In this document: positions 52,370 through 61,531 of the stretch, piece after piece
How the letters are laid out: every line of letters begins with the position of its first letter
How positions within the stretch are numbered: the first letter of the stretch is position 1
The notes under the pieces: generated by a model
The model's database searches: none
What the model was told of the DNA's origin: nothing
Seen by the model: the letters and a program-made list of their open reading frames with translations, nothing else
Assembly (NCBI GenBank): GCA_937949945.1
Contig: CALFEQ010000085.1
Span: 124,001 to 188,000, forward strand
DNA length: 64,000 nt
DNA from: an uncultured Myxococcales bacterium
GTDB taxonomy: Bacteria; Myxococcota_A; Polyangia; Polyangiales; Polyangiaceae
Reading direction: 5' to 3'
Translations under genes and position numbers: made by a program

Positions 52370-52399
52370 TTGACATCCGAGCACTTGTGGCCCTAGCGT
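52370..52399 (+). promoter_or_regulatory. Putative promoter of the nuo cluster
   Basis: TTGACA at 52370-52375 is a perfect -35; after 18 bases TAGCGT (52394-52399) is a partial -10. It lies about 70 bases before nuoE, in a 543-bp divergent gap (51928-52470). That gap otherwise shows only the minus-strand promoter at 52002. An AT-richer stretch (TTTTTCCTTGCTCTTCTCG) follows within the leader. Confidence 0.5.
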
Positions 52400-52470
52400 G
52401 CGCGCGCGCAAAAGGCCTGTTTTTCCTTGCTCTTCTCGTCTAGAGGAGCCGTCGCCGAGAAAGCTCGTTA

Positions 52471-52950
52471 ATGTCCTTCACTCTATCTCCCGAACGTGAA
52501 CGCGAGCTCGCCGAGATCCTGACGCGTTACCCGACCAAGATGGCGGCGTGCATCCCCGCCCTCCATCTGTGTCAGGAGCAGCACGGGTACATCGACGACG
52601 ACGTGATCCAGTGGGTCGCGAACCGCCTCGATCTGTCGCCTGCCCACGTGAAGGGCGTCGTGACCTTCTACACGCTCTTCAACAAGAAGAAGGTCGGCAA
52701 GCACCAGATCTGGGTCTGTCGAACGCTCCCGTGCGCGCTCCGCGGCGCGAACGACCTGCTCGCCTATTGCGAGAAGCGCCTCGGCATCAAGGAGGGCGAG
52801 ACGACGCCCGACGGCAAGATCACGCTGCGTACGGCCGAGTGCCTCGCGAGCTGCGGTACCGCGCCGATGATGCAGGTCGACAAGGACTACTACGAGAACC
52901 TCACGCCGGCCGAAGTCGACAAGATTCTCGACCGCCTGCAGAGGGACTGA
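52471..52950 (+). CDS. nuoE: NADH-quinone oxidoreductase subunit E
   Basis: A 159-residue thioredoxin-fold subunit holding the [2Fe-2S] cluster N1a of Complex I. The four ligands lie in CRTLPC and CLASC near positions 84-130. The opening helical domain reads CIPALHLCQEQHGYIDDDV, typical of NuoE/HoxE. It contacts NuoF in the NADH-input module. It heads the cluster and lies behind the promoter at 52370. NuoF starts 9 bp later. Confidence 0.95.
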   Translation: MSFTLSPERERELAEILTRYPTKMAACIPALHLCQEQHGYIDDDVIQWVANRLDLSPAHVKGVVTFYTLFNKKKVGKHQIWVCRTLPCALRGANDLLAYCEKRLGIKEGETTPDGKITLRTAECLASCGTAPMMQVDKDYYENLTPAEVDKILDRLQRD

Positions 52951-52959
52951 CGCGCAGCC

Positions 52960-54333
52960 ATGCTCAAGCAGACCAATTACCTCACGAAGGTCTACGGGCT
53001 CCCCGAGGGCTGGACGCTCCCAGTCTACGAGCGCGAGGCGAAGGGCTACCAGGCGGCGCGCAAAGTCCTGACGACGATGTCGCCGGCCGAGGTCGTCAAC
53101 GAGGCGAAGAAGGCGAACATCCGCGGCCGCGGCGGCGCCGGCTTCCCGATGGGCGTGAAGTGGAGCTTCATGCGGCCCCACCCCACGAAGCCCGCGTACC
53201 TCGTCATCAACGCCGACGAGGGCGAGCCCGGCACGCACAAGGACCGCACGCTGATGGAGCTGAACCCTCACGCGGTCATCGAGGGGTGCATCATCGGCTG
53301 CTACGCGATCGGCGCGCACACGGCGTACATCTACGTGCGCGACGAGCTGCATCTCTCGAAGGCGCGCCTCTGGGGCGCGATCAAGGAGGCGAAGGCGAAG
53401 GGGTACCTCGGCAAGGCGCCGTTCGGTAAGGACTACCCCGTCGACGTCATCGTCCACACCGGCGCGGGCGCGTACATCTGCGGCGAGGAGACGTCGCTCC
53501 TCAACTCGCTCGAGGGGCGCCGTGGCGAGCCGCGCCTCAAGCCGCCCTTCCCTGCGCAGGCCGGCGCGTTCGGGTGCCCGACGACGGTGAACAACCTCGA
53601 GACGATCGCCACGGTCCCGACGGCGTTTCTGCTCGGGTGCGAAGAGTTCTCCAAGCTCTCTTCCATTCATCACCTGAATGACGGCGGAGTTCGCCTCTTC
53701 GGCGTGAACGGCCACGTGAAGAAGCCGGGCGTCTACGAGTGCGCCGTCGGCCTCACGCTTCGCGAGCTCATCTACGACCTCGGCGGCGGCCTCATCGACG
53801 ACAAGCCGCTCCACTCGGTCATCCCCGGCGGCTCGTCGACGCCGGTGCTCCGGGCCGACGAAATCGTCAACGCGCCCGACGAGAAGAACCCGCTCCACCC
53901 GTGGCACGGCAAGAGCGTCCTCGACGTCCCGATGGGCGTCGACACGTTCCGCAACATGGGGACGATGCTCGGCACCTGCTGCGCGACGGTCATGGCGGAG
54001 GGCACCGACCCGGTCGCGTGCTTCCACAACCTGATGCGGTTCTACCGCTTCGAGTCGTGCGGCCAGTGCACGCCGTGCCGTGAGGGCTCCGGCTGGCTCT
54101 TCCGCATTGCGGAGAAGCTGATGGAGGGCACGTGCACGATGGAGGAGCTCAACTCCCTGCACGACATCGCCAACGGGATCATGGGCAACACGATCTGCGC
54201 GTTCGGCGAAGGCACGGCGATGCCGGCGCTCGGGTACATCAAGAAGTTCCGCAAGGAGTTCGAGGCGTACGTGCGCGGCGAGCGCCGCGGCGCGGACGCG
54301 AAGCTGACCGTCAAGCCCTGGGGTGAGGCATGA
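52960..54333 (+). CDS. nuoF: NADH-quinone oxidoreductase subunit F
   Basis: A 457-residue subunit that binds NADH and FMN and carries the [4Fe-4S] cluster N3. RGRGGAGFPMGVKW is the NADH/FMN motif. NADEGEPGTHKDR and ICGEETSLLNSLEGRRGEPR follow. The cluster ligands are CGQCTPC plus a later Cys in TICAFGEG. It is the entry point for electrons from NADH. In many genomes nuoG follows directly; here the next gene is nuoJ after 67 bp. The bases between (54334-54400) hold no gene. Confidence 0.96.
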   Translation: MLKQTNYLTKVYGLPEGWTLPVYEREAKGYQAARKVLTTMSPAEVVNEAKKANIRGRGGAGFPMGVKWSFMRPHPTKPAYLVINADEGEPGTHKDRTLMELNPHAVIEGCIIGCYAIGAHTAYIYVRDELHLSKARLWGAIKEAKAKGYLGKAPFGKDYPVDVIVHTGAGAYICGEETSLLNSLEGRRGEPRLKPPFPAQAGAFGCPTTVNNLETIATVPTAFLLGCEEFSKLSSIHHLNDGGVRLFGVNGHVKKPGVYECAVGLTLRELIYDLGGGLIDDKPLHSVIPGGSSTPVLRADEIVNAPDEKNPLHPWHGKSVLDVPMGVDTFRNMGTMLGTCCATVMAEGTDPVACFHNLMRFYRFESCGQCTPCREGSGWLFRIAEKLMEGTCTMEELNSLHDIANGIMGNTICAFGEGTAMPALGYIKKFRKEFEAYVRGERRGADAKLTVKPWGEA

Positions 54334-54400
54334 AGCCGACTCCTCGGGAAGCTCGCCGGCTCTCGATCGCCGCCGCTGAGCGGCGCAGTGAGGCGAAACG

Positions 54401-55036
54401 ATGACCGCTCTCGGCCAAGCCTACTTCTACGTCTGCGCGACCCTCGCGCTCGCGGGGGCGCTCGGCGTCGTCGTGGCGAAGAACCCGATCCGCGGCGCGA
54501 TGGGGCTCCTCCTGATGATCCTCAGCATCGCGGGTCTCTTCCTCGCGCTCAACGCGCAGTTCCTCGCCGCGATCCAGCTCATCGTCTACGCGGGCGCGAT
54601 CGTCGTCCTGTTCCTGTTCGTCATCATGCTCCTCGGCCCGAGCGCCAAGACGCCGAGCGACAACCGCGGGCGCGTCCCGCGCACGATCGGCGCGGTCGTG
54701 TTCGCCGCGGTCGGCTTGGGCGCGATGGGGCTGCTCGTCCGCACGGCGCCGAAGACGCCCGAGGGCGCAAAGGCGCTCGTGGAGGTCACGAACGACTTCG
54801 GCAGCGTCGACGCCTTCGGACGCACGCTCTTCACGGAGGGCATCGTCCCGTTCGAGCTGTCGAGCGCGCTGCTCATGGTCGCGATCATCGGCGCCGTGGC
54901 CGTCGCCCGCGGCAGGACGAAGGCCGAGATCGCCCTCGCGAAGTCGCCCGCGGAGGCCCTCCGCGACGTGCCGGTCGCCTCGCCCGAGGGCGCGCCCCGT
55001 ACGCCCGGCGGCATCACCAGGGAGGCTCACCAGTGA
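54401..55036 (+). CDS. nuoJ: NADH-quinone oxidoreductase subunit J
   Basis: A 211-residue membrane subunit with about five helices: YFYVCATLALAGALGVVVAK, GLLLMILSIAGLFLALNAQF and IQLIVYAGAIVVLFLFVIML. The last contains the conserved YAGAIVVLFLFVIML of the NuoJ family. It sits between NuoH and NuoK in Complex I. It overlaps the nuoK start by the sequence GTGA, so the two are translationally coupled. Confidence 0.94.
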   Translation: MTALGQAYFYVCATLALAGALGVVVAKNPIRGAMGLLLMILSIAGLFLALNAQFLAAIQLIVYAGAIVVLFLFVIMLLGPSAKTPSDNRGRVPRTIGAVVFAAVGLGAMGLLVRTAPKTPEGAKALVEVTNDFGSVDAFGRTLFTEGIVPFELSSALLMVAIIGAVAVARGRTKAEIALAKSPAEALRDVPVASPEGAPRTPGGITREAHQ

Positions 55037-55344
55037 TCCCCGTCGAACACTACGTCGCCCTGTCGGCGCTGCTCTTCACGGTCGGAGGCGTCGGCTTCCT
55101 CGTTCGGCGCAACGTGCTCGTCACGCTGATGAGCCTCGAGATCATGCTGAACGCCGTGAACCTGGCGCTCGTCGCGTTCAACCGCCAGGCCACGCACGTC
55201 GGCGCCCACACGGGCCAGATCTTCGCGTTCTTCATCATCGCGGCCGAGGCCGCCGAGGTCGCCGTCGGCCTCGCGATCGTCATCTCGCTCTTCCGCATCC
55301 GCCGCACGGTGCGGTCCGACGAAGCGGACCTGCTCAAGAACTGA
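55033..55344 (+). CDS. nuoK: NADH-quinone oxidoreductase subunit K
   Basis: A 103-residue three-helix antiporter-like subunit, the normal length. The GTG start overlaps the nuoJ stop. LMSLEIMLNAVNLALVAF holds the conserved membrane Glu, and FFIIAAEAAEVAVGLAIVI holds the second Glu, both needed for proton translocation. It is followed by nuoL after 4 bp. Confidence 0.95.
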   Translation: MIPVEHYVALSALLFTVGGVGFLVRRNVLVTLMSLEIMLNAVNLALVAFNRQATHVGAHTGQIFAFFIIAAEAAEVAVGLAIVISLFRIRRTVRSDEADLLKN

Positions 55345-55348
55345 GGCC

Positions 55349-57958
55349 ATGAAAGCCCTCTTCTCACTCTTCGCACCGAACGACTTCTCGCTCATCGCCG
55401 TCGTGCTGGCGATGCCGCTCCTCGGAGCGTTCGTGAACGGTGTCTTCGGGCGCCGGCTCGGCAAGTCCGCCGTCCGGCTCATGGCGCTCTCCGCGGTCGG
55501 CATCAGCTTCGCGTGCGCGATCGTCACGTTCGCCGCGCTCAACGACCTGACGGATGCGGCCAAGCACGCCGGAGCCGAGGGCACGCCTCAGAAGCTCGTC
55601 TGGACCGCCTGGGAGTGGATGAAGCTCTCCGGCACCGGCGCGAGCCGGATCGCCGTCGACCTCCGCTTCAGCGTCGACGCGCTCTCCGGCGTCATGATGC
55701 TCGTCGTCACCGGCGTGGGCTTCCTCATCCACGTCTACTCGACCGAGTACATGGCCGAGGACAAGGGGTTCTGGCGCTTCTTCTGCTACCTGAACCTCTT
55801 CATCTTCTCGATGCTCGTCCTCATCCTCGGGGACAACCTGCCGGTGCTCTTCGTCGGCTGGGAGGGCGTCGGCCTCTGCTCGTACCTGCTGATCGGCTTC
55901 TGGTACAACAAGACCCCCAACGCCGCGGCCGGCAAGAAGGCGTTCATCGCGAACCGCATCGGCGACTTCGGCTTGATCGTCGCGATGTTCATCTTCGCGG
56001 TGTACTGCGGGTCGCTCGACTGGACGGGCATCCAGAACAACGCGAACAACCTCGTCACGAGCTTCAACAACCCGCCCGGATCGGGCCCCGGCGCGATCCA
56101 CCTCTGGCCGATCGGCGGCGGCCGGTTCGAGGACTACACGCTCCTCGGCCTCAAGATCCCGCTCCACAAGCTCCAGCCCGACACGCCGTGGGCGATCACG
56201 GCCGCGACGGCGGCGAGCCTCATGCTCTTCCTCGGCGCGACCGGCAAGAGCGCGCAGATCCCGCTCTACGTCTGGCTCCCGGACGCGATGGCCGGCCCCA
56301 CGCCCGTCAGCGCCCTCATCCACGCGGCCACGATGGTCACGGCGGGCGTCTACCTGCTCTGCCGTCTCTCCTTCGTGTTCGTCCTCGCGCCCGCGGCGAT
56401 GCTCGTCGTCGCATTCACGGGCGCGGCGACCGCCCTGCTCGCCGCATCGATCGCGCTCGTACAGAACGACATCAAGAAGGTCCTCGCCTACTCCACCGTG
56501 AGCCAGCTCGGCTTCATGGTGCTCGGCTGCGGCGTCGGCGCCTTCACGGCGGGCTTCTTCCACGTCTTCACGCACGCGTTCTTCAAGGCGTGCCTCTTCC
56601 TCGGCGCCGGCAGCGTGATCCACGCGATGCACGCCCGTATCCACGACGACGTGCGGTCGCAGGACATGCGGAACATGGGCGGCCTGCGGAAGTACATGCC
56701 GCTCACGTACTGGACCTTCGTCGCGTCGACGCTCGCGATCATCGGCTTCCCGCTCACGAGCGGCTTCTTCTCGAAGGACGAGATCCTCGCGCGCGTGCTC
56801 GTCTCCACGCCGACCGGCGTCGACCTCGCCGCCGGCCCGAAGCCCTGGCAGTGGCCGTCGTGGGCGCCGTGGGTGCTCTGGGGCATGGCGATCGCCGCCG
56901 CGACGATGACGGCGTTCTACATGTGCCGCTGCGTCTTCCTCACCTTCTGGGGTGACTTCCGCGGCTGGACGATCGGCCGCCCGTCGCAGGTGCACAAGAG
57001 CCACCACGACGACGAGCACCACGATCACGGCGACGACGAGGAGCATCACCACCACGAGGACCTCTCGCAGCCGGGTCTGCCGCCGCGCGAGTCGCCTCGC
57101 ACGATGACGATCCCGCTGCTCATCCTCGGCGCCGCGGCGATCGTGGCCGGCATCTTCAACCCCGCCGCGATCAAGCTGATCAAGCCGGACTTCGACTTCC
57201 TCCCGCTCGATCACTGGCTCGACCCGCTCTTCGCGGACGCGCAGCGTGGCCTCACGATGGCCGAGCACCACCTCGCGCACTCGCGTGAGCTGCTCTCCAC
57301 CTTCGGTGCGTTCACCGCCTTCGCGGTCGGCGCCGGGTTCGCGTACTGGGTCTACGTCAAGGAGAAGGGCAAGCCGGCGCGCGACGCCATGCTCAAGGTG
57401 CCGAAGCTCTACCGCCTGCTCCTCGACAAGTGGCGCGTCGACGAGGCGTACGACAAGACCGTCGTCGCCAGCGTGGACGCCCTTGCCGACACGGCGACCT
57501 CGGTCGATCAGGGCATCATCGACTTCGTCCTGGCGCGGCTCACGTCGCTCGTCGTCGCGGCGACCGGCACCGTCCTGCGCGTGTTCCAGAACGGCGTCGT
57601 CCACGTGTACGCCGCCATCATGGTGATCGGCCTCGCCGCGGTCGGCTGGTTCTTCGTCCAGCCGCACGCCGCGTTCACGATCGACGAGAAGGACGGTGAT
57701 TACACGCTCGTGGCCAGCCCGGGCCCGAGCTACTCGTACCGCTGGTATCCCGACGCCACGAAGGAGCCGCAGTCGGCGGAGTTTTCGCCGACGGCGGCGC
57801 AGATCAAAGTCCACGTCCCCGACGGCAAGAGTCAGACGGTGAAGCTCGAGGTGAAGAACGCCTTCGGCCGAATCGACTCGAAGGTCTACACCATCAGCCG
57901 ACCGGTCCCGCCGGGCGGCGGCGTCCGCGAGCGCGGCAACCAGCCGAGGGGGAACTGA
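55349..57958 (+). CDS. nuoL: NADH-quinone oxidoreductase subunit L, extended
   Basis: An 869-residue antiporter-like proton pump subunit of Complex I, about 250 residues longer than E. coli NuoL. The core is normal: LVGWEGVGLCSYLLIGFWY, TGKSAQIPLYVWLPDAMAGP (TM7 Lys region), SALIHAATMVTAGVYLL and YSTVSQLGFMVLG. A His/Asp/Glu-rich loop (about 547-572, with HHDDEHHDHGDDEEHHHH) interrupts the C-terminal part. After the last helix (about 748-770) a 95-residue tail is present. Its sequence (FTIDEKDGDYTLVASPGPSY, AQIKVHVPDGKSQTVKLEVK) resembles a PKD/Ig-like beta domain. Both additions are unusual. Confidence 0.94.
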   Translation: MKALFSLFAPNDFSLIAVVLAMPLLGAFVNGVFGRRLGKSAVRLMALSAVGISFACAIVTFAALNDLTDAAKHAGAEGTPQKLVWTAWEWMKLSGTGASRIAVDLRFSVDALSGVMMLVVTGVGFLIHVYSTEYMAEDKGFWRFFCYLNLFIFSMLVLILGDNLPVLFVGWEGVGLCSYLLIGFWYNKTPNAAAGKKAFIANRIGDFGLIVAMFIFAVYCGSLDWTGIQNNANNLVTSFNNPPGSGPGAIHLWPIGGGRFEDYTLLGLKIPLHKLQPDTPWAITAATAASLMLFLGATGKSAQIPLYVWLPDAMAGPTPVSALIHAATMVTAGVYLLCRLSFVFVLAPAAMLVVAFTGAATALLAASIALVQNDIKKVLAYSTVSQLGFMVLGCGVGAFTAGFFHVFTHAFFKACLFLGAGSVIHAMHARIHDDVRSQDMRNMGGLRKYMPLTYWTFVASTLAIIGFPLTSGFFSKDEILARVLVSTPTGVDLAAGPKPWQWPSWAPWVLWGMAIAAATMTAFYMCRCVFLTFWGDFRGWTIGRPSQVHKSHHDDEHHDHGDDEEHHHHEDLSQPGLPPRESPRTMTIPLLILGAAAIVAGIFNPAAIKLIKPDFDFLPLDHWLDPLFADAQRGLTMAEHHLAHSRELLSTFGAFTAFAVGAGFAYWVYVKEKGKPARDAMLKVPKLYRLLLDKWRVDEAYDKTVVASVDALADTATSVDQGIIDFVLARLTSLVVAATGTVLRVFQNGVVHVYAAIMVIGLAAVGWFFVQPHAAFTIDEKDGDYTLVASPGPSYSYRWYPDATKEPQSAEFSPTAAQIKVHVPDGKSQTVKLEVKNAFGRIDSKVYTISRPVPPGGGVRERGNQPRGN

Positions 57959-57963
57959 CGGCC

Positions 57964-60003
57964 ATGGCGACCAAGACCTCTCCCTCTCAGCTCCCGCACG
58001 ACACCACCTCGGGCCGCCCGGCCTGGACGACGCCGCTGTTCGCCTTCCTGGCCGCCGTCGTCCTGCTCGTCGTGGCGACGCAGCTCCTCGGCCGTGGCAA
58101 CGAGAAGGACCTCGCGTCGTTCAGCCAGGCGAACGCGACGGTGGGCTCGCTGATCCCGCTGCTCGTCGCCGCGGTCGTCGCGTGGCTCGTCCCGCAGGGT
58201 CACGGCTGGCGCACGCGTGCTCCGCTCGCGTTCATCGCCGGCCTGTTCGCGCTCTTCATCGCGAACATGTGGCCGAGCGCGGCCGCCGTCGCGACCGAAG
58301 GCGCCGCCGACGCGCAGCCGGAGGAGATGCCCACGCTCCTGTCGTGGCTCATCGGCCTGCCGCTCGCGGGCTCGATCGCGATCCTGTTCATGCCGCGCCA
58401 GGCGCCGCGCCTGCTCAAGGCGACGACGCTGCTCGTCATGCTCGCGACGCTGGCAGCCTCGATCCCGCTGCTCCGCGTCGACATGGGGCGCACGTTCCAC
58501 TTCAACCAGGACGTGGTGTGGATCGAGCGCTTCGGCATCCACTACCACGTGGCGATCGACGGCATCTCGCTCTGGCTCGTCATCCTGACGGTCTTCATCA
58601 CGCCGATCGCCGCGTACGTCTCCTTCGGGAGCATCCACACGCGCATCAAGGACTGGTGCTTCGCGCTCCTGCTCCTGGAAGCGGGGATGATCGGCGCGTT
58701 CGTCGCGCTCGACCTCTTCCTCTTCTACGTCTTCTGGGAGGTGATGCTGATCCCGATGTACGTGATGATCGGGGTCTGGGGAGGGACGAACCGCATCAAG
58801 GCGGCGCTCAAGTTCTTCCTCTACACGATGGCGGGCAGCCTCCTCATGCTCGCCGCCATCCTGTACCTCGCGTACACGTACAGCCGCGTCACCGGCGGGA
58901 CGGCGACGTTCGACTTCTTCGAGCTCCAGCGCCTCCAGTTCCCGCGGCACCTCCAGATCTGGCTCTGGTTCGCGTTCGCGATCTCGTTCTTCATCAAGGT
59001 CCCGATGTGGCCGGTGCACACGTGGTTGCCCGATGCCCACACGGAGGCGCCGACCGCGGGATCCATCATCCTCGCGGCCGTGCTCCTGAAGATGGGGACC
59101 TACGGCTACCTGCGCTTCTGCATGGGCCTCTTCCCGGAGGTCTCGGCCGAGTTCGCGGCCACGCTCGGCGGCGTCGCCGTCCTCGGCGGCATCCTCTACG
59201 GCGCGCTCTGCGCGTGGCGCCAGGACGACGTGAAGCGCCTCGTCGCGTACTCGTCGGTCGCGCACCTCGGCTACGTGATGCTCGGCATCTTCGCGGCCAC
59301 GCGCGGCTCGATCGAGGGCGCCATCCTCCAGATGATCAACCACGGCGTCACGACCGGCGCGCTGTTCCTCCTCGTCGGCGTCATCTACGACCGCCGCCAC
59401 ACGCGCATGCTCGACGACTTCGGCGGCCTCGCGAAGGTGATGCCCGTCTACACGGCGCTGTTCATCATCTCGACGATGGCGAGCATCGGCGTCCCCGGGC
59501 TCAACGGCTTCGTCGGCGAGTTCTTGATCATCACGGGCACGTACGCGTCCGACAAGCTCGGCCACGTCAACGGCATCCAGGCCGTCGGCGCCGCGCTCGG
59601 CGTCATCCTCGCCGCGCTCTACATGCTCACGGCGGTCCAGAAGATGTTCTTCGGGCCCATCACGCGCGACGAGAACAAGCGTCTGTCCGACATCAACGCG
59701 CGCGAGATGATCGCCGTGGCGCCGCTCGTCATCGCGATGTTCGTCCTCGGCCTCGCGCCGAACCTGCTCGTCAACCAGATGCACGGAGCGGTCGAGCGCA
59801 TCCTCGTCGACTACGAGACGCGCGGGAAGCTGCCCGGCGGCGGGACCAAGTTCTACGAGGGCCCGATCCGCCTCGGCATCCGCCGCCCCGACACCCCGCC
59901 GCCCGTCGGCCCGTCGCCCGAGCCCACGCCCGGTGGCCTCAGCTTCGGAAACGAAGGCAGCCGGCCCGCCGGCGGCGGCGCTCACGATGGCCACGGTCAC
60001 TGA
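57964..60003 (+). CDS. nuoM: NADH-quinone oxidoreductase subunit M, N-terminally extended
   Basis: A 679-residue antiporter-like subunit. The canonical NuoM N-terminus appears only near residue 122 (MPTLLSWLIGLPLAGSIAIL). The first 120 residues add about three hydrophobic segments (TTPLFAFLAAVVLLVVAT, VGSLIPLLVAAVVAWLVP, PLAFIAGLFALFIANMW). The core shows FFLYTMAGSLLMLAAILYL, KVPMWPVHTWLPDAHTEAPT, AGSIILAAVLLKMGTYGYL and YSSVAHLGYVMLG. The tail ends in GAHDGHGH, another His-rich feature. The first ATG is preferred because it is 5 bp from nuoL; an internal ATG at 58327 would remove the extension. Confidence 0.92.
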   Translation: MATKTSPSQLPHDTTSGRPAWTTPLFAFLAAVVLLVVATQLLGRGNEKDLASFSQANATVGSLIPLLVAAVVAWLVPQGHGWRTRAPLAFIAGLFALFIANMWPSAAAVATEGAADAQPEEMPTLLSWLIGLPLAGSIAILFMPRQAPRLLKATTLLVMLATLAASIPLLRVDMGRTFHFNQDVVWIERFGIHYHVAIDGISLWLVILTVFITPIAAYVSFGSIHTRIKDWCFALLLLEAGMIGAFVALDLFLFYVFWEVMLIPMYVMIGVWGGTNRIKAALKFFLYTMAGSLLMLAAILYLAYTYSRVTGGTATFDFFELQRLQFPRHLQIWLWFAFAISFFIKVPMWPVHTWLPDAHTEAPTAGSIILAAVLLKMGTYGYLRFCMGLFPEVSAEFAATLGGVAVLGGILYGALCAWRQDDVKRLVAYSSVAHLGYVMLGIFAATRGSIEGAILQMINHGVTTGALFLLVGVIYDRRHTRMLDDFGGLAKVMPVYTALFIISTMASIGVPGLNGFVGEFLIITGTYASDKLGHVNGIQAVGAALGVILAALYMLTAVQKMFFGPITRDENKRLSDINAREMIAVAPLVIAMFVLGLAPNLLVNQMHGAVERILVDYETRGKLPGGGTKFYEGPIRLGIRRPDTPPPVGPSPEPTPGGLSFGNEGSRPAGGGAHDGHGH

Positions 60004-60021
60004 CGGGAGAAGAGATCGATC

Positions 60022-61524
60022 ATGATGGCGCTCGCGTTCGTCCTCTCCCCGCTCCTCATCCTCGCGCTCGGCGCGCTGCTCCTGATGCTCGCCGAGGCGC
60101 TGACCCCCAAGCAGAACCGCGCTGCCGGGCTCGCTCTCGGCGCGACGATCGTGTTCGTCGCGGGCTTCGCCTTCTCCGTCGGCGCGTGGCTGTACGGCGT
60201 CGAAGACGTCGCCGAGCGCGAGCTGCTCGCGCCGTGGCTCGTCATCGATCGGTTCACGATCTTCTTCGACGGCCTCTTCTGCCTCGGCGGAGCCCTCGCC
60301 GCCCTCCTTGCCGGCGGCTACCTCCGGGAGCACGGGCTCGAGCGCGGCGAGTTCTACGGCCTGCTCATCTTCTCGACGATCGGCGGCATGATGGTCGCGG
60401 CCGCCGGTGACGCGCTCATGGTCTTCATCGGCCTCGAGACGATGTCGATCGGCGCCTATGCGCTCACCGCGTTCCGCCGCACGTCTCCGCGCTCGGCCGA
60501 GGGCGCGCTGAAGTACTTCCTGCTCGGCTCGTTCGCCGCGGCCATCCTGCTCTACGGCTTCGCGCTCCTCTACGGGGCGACGGGCCACACGGATCTCGTC
60601 GGCATCGGCAACGCGATCCGCGCGGGCGGACAGCACCAGACGATGATCCTCGTCGCGCTCGTGCTCGTCCTCGTCGGCCTCGTCTTCAAGGTGAGCGCGG
60701 TGCCCTTCCACATGTGGGCGCCCGACGCGTACGAGGGCGCGCCCACGCCCGCGACCACGTACATGGCCGCGGTGGTGAAGTGCGGCGCCTTCGCCATGCT
60801 GCTGCGCGTCCTTCTGACGTGCTTCAGCGACCAGGGCCTCATGTCGTGGGCCGCCGGCTGGCCGCCGGTGCTGGCGTGGATCGCCGTGCTCACGATGACG
60901 GTGGCGAACCTCATCGCCGGCCAGCAGGAGTCGGTGAAGCGCATGCTCGCCTACTCGAGCATCGCGCACGCGGGCTACCTCCTCGTCGGCGTCGTCGCCA
61001 CGATCCACTCGATGGGGACCGCGACGGCGAGCGTCCTCTTCTACCTGCTCACGTACACGGTCTCGACCGCCGGCGCGTTCGGCGCGCTCATCCTCTGCGG
61101 CCGCAAAGGCGCCGAGGCCGTGAGCTACGAGGACCTCGCAGGCATCGGCCGCCGCCACCCGGCCGCCGCCCTCGCCTTCTCGCTGTTCCTCGTGTCGCTC
61201 GCGGGCATCCCGCCGACGGCCGGCTTCTTCGGCAAGTGGTTCATCTTCCGCGCCGCCATCGACGCCGGCTTCTACGCGCTCACGATCATCGCGTTTTTCA
61301 ACAGCGTCATCGCCGCGTACTACTACCTGCGCGTGCTCGTGTTCATGTACATGCGCGAGCCCGCGGCCGGCGCCCCCATCGCCACGCCGATGCGCTCCGG
61401 CTACGTCGCGACGGCGCTCGTCGTGTCCGCGATCCTCGTCATCGCGCTCGGTGTCGTGCCGTCCCTCCCGCTCGACGTCGCCGTCGAGGCGAGCGAGAAG
61501 ACGTTCGCGGCGCCGGGAGGCTGA
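60022..61524 (+). CDS. nuoN: NADH-quinone oxidoreductase subunit N
   Basis: A 500-residue antiporter-like subunit of normal length with about 14 helices. The motif FMIGLETMS-like segment reads VFIGLETMSIGAYALTAFRR. KYFLLGSFAAAILLYGFALL, KVSAVPFHMWAPDAYEGAPT and YSSIAHAGYLLVGVV follow, all characteristic of NuoN. It carries the key Lys/Glu residues in the expected helices. It closes the cluster; a lipoprotein gene follows after 7 bp. Confidence 0.95.
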   Translation: MMALAFVLSPLLILALGALLLMLAEALTPKQNRAAGLALGATIVFVAGFAFSVGAWLYGVEDVAERELLAPWLVIDRFTIFFDGLFCLGGALAALLAGGYLREHGLERGEFYGLLIFSTIGGMMVAAAGDALMVFIGLETMSIGAYALTAFRRTSPRSAEGALKYFLLGSFAAAILLYGFALLYGATGHTDLVGIGNAIRAGGQHQTMILVALVLVLVGLVFKVSAVPFHMWAPDAYEGAPTPATTYMAAVVKCGAFAMLLRVLLTCFSDQGLMSWAAGWPPVLAWIAVLTMTVANLIAGQQESVKRMLAYSSIAHAGYLLVGVVATIHSMGTATASVLFYLLTYTVSTAGAFGALILCGRKGAEAVSYEDLAGIGRRHPAAALAFSLFLVSLAGIPPTAGFFGKWFIFRAAIDAGFYALTIIAFFNSVIAAYYYLRVLVFMYMREPAAGAPIATPMRSGYVATALVVSAILVIALGVVPSLPLDVAVEASEKTFAAPGG

Positions 61525-61531
61525 GCGGTCG

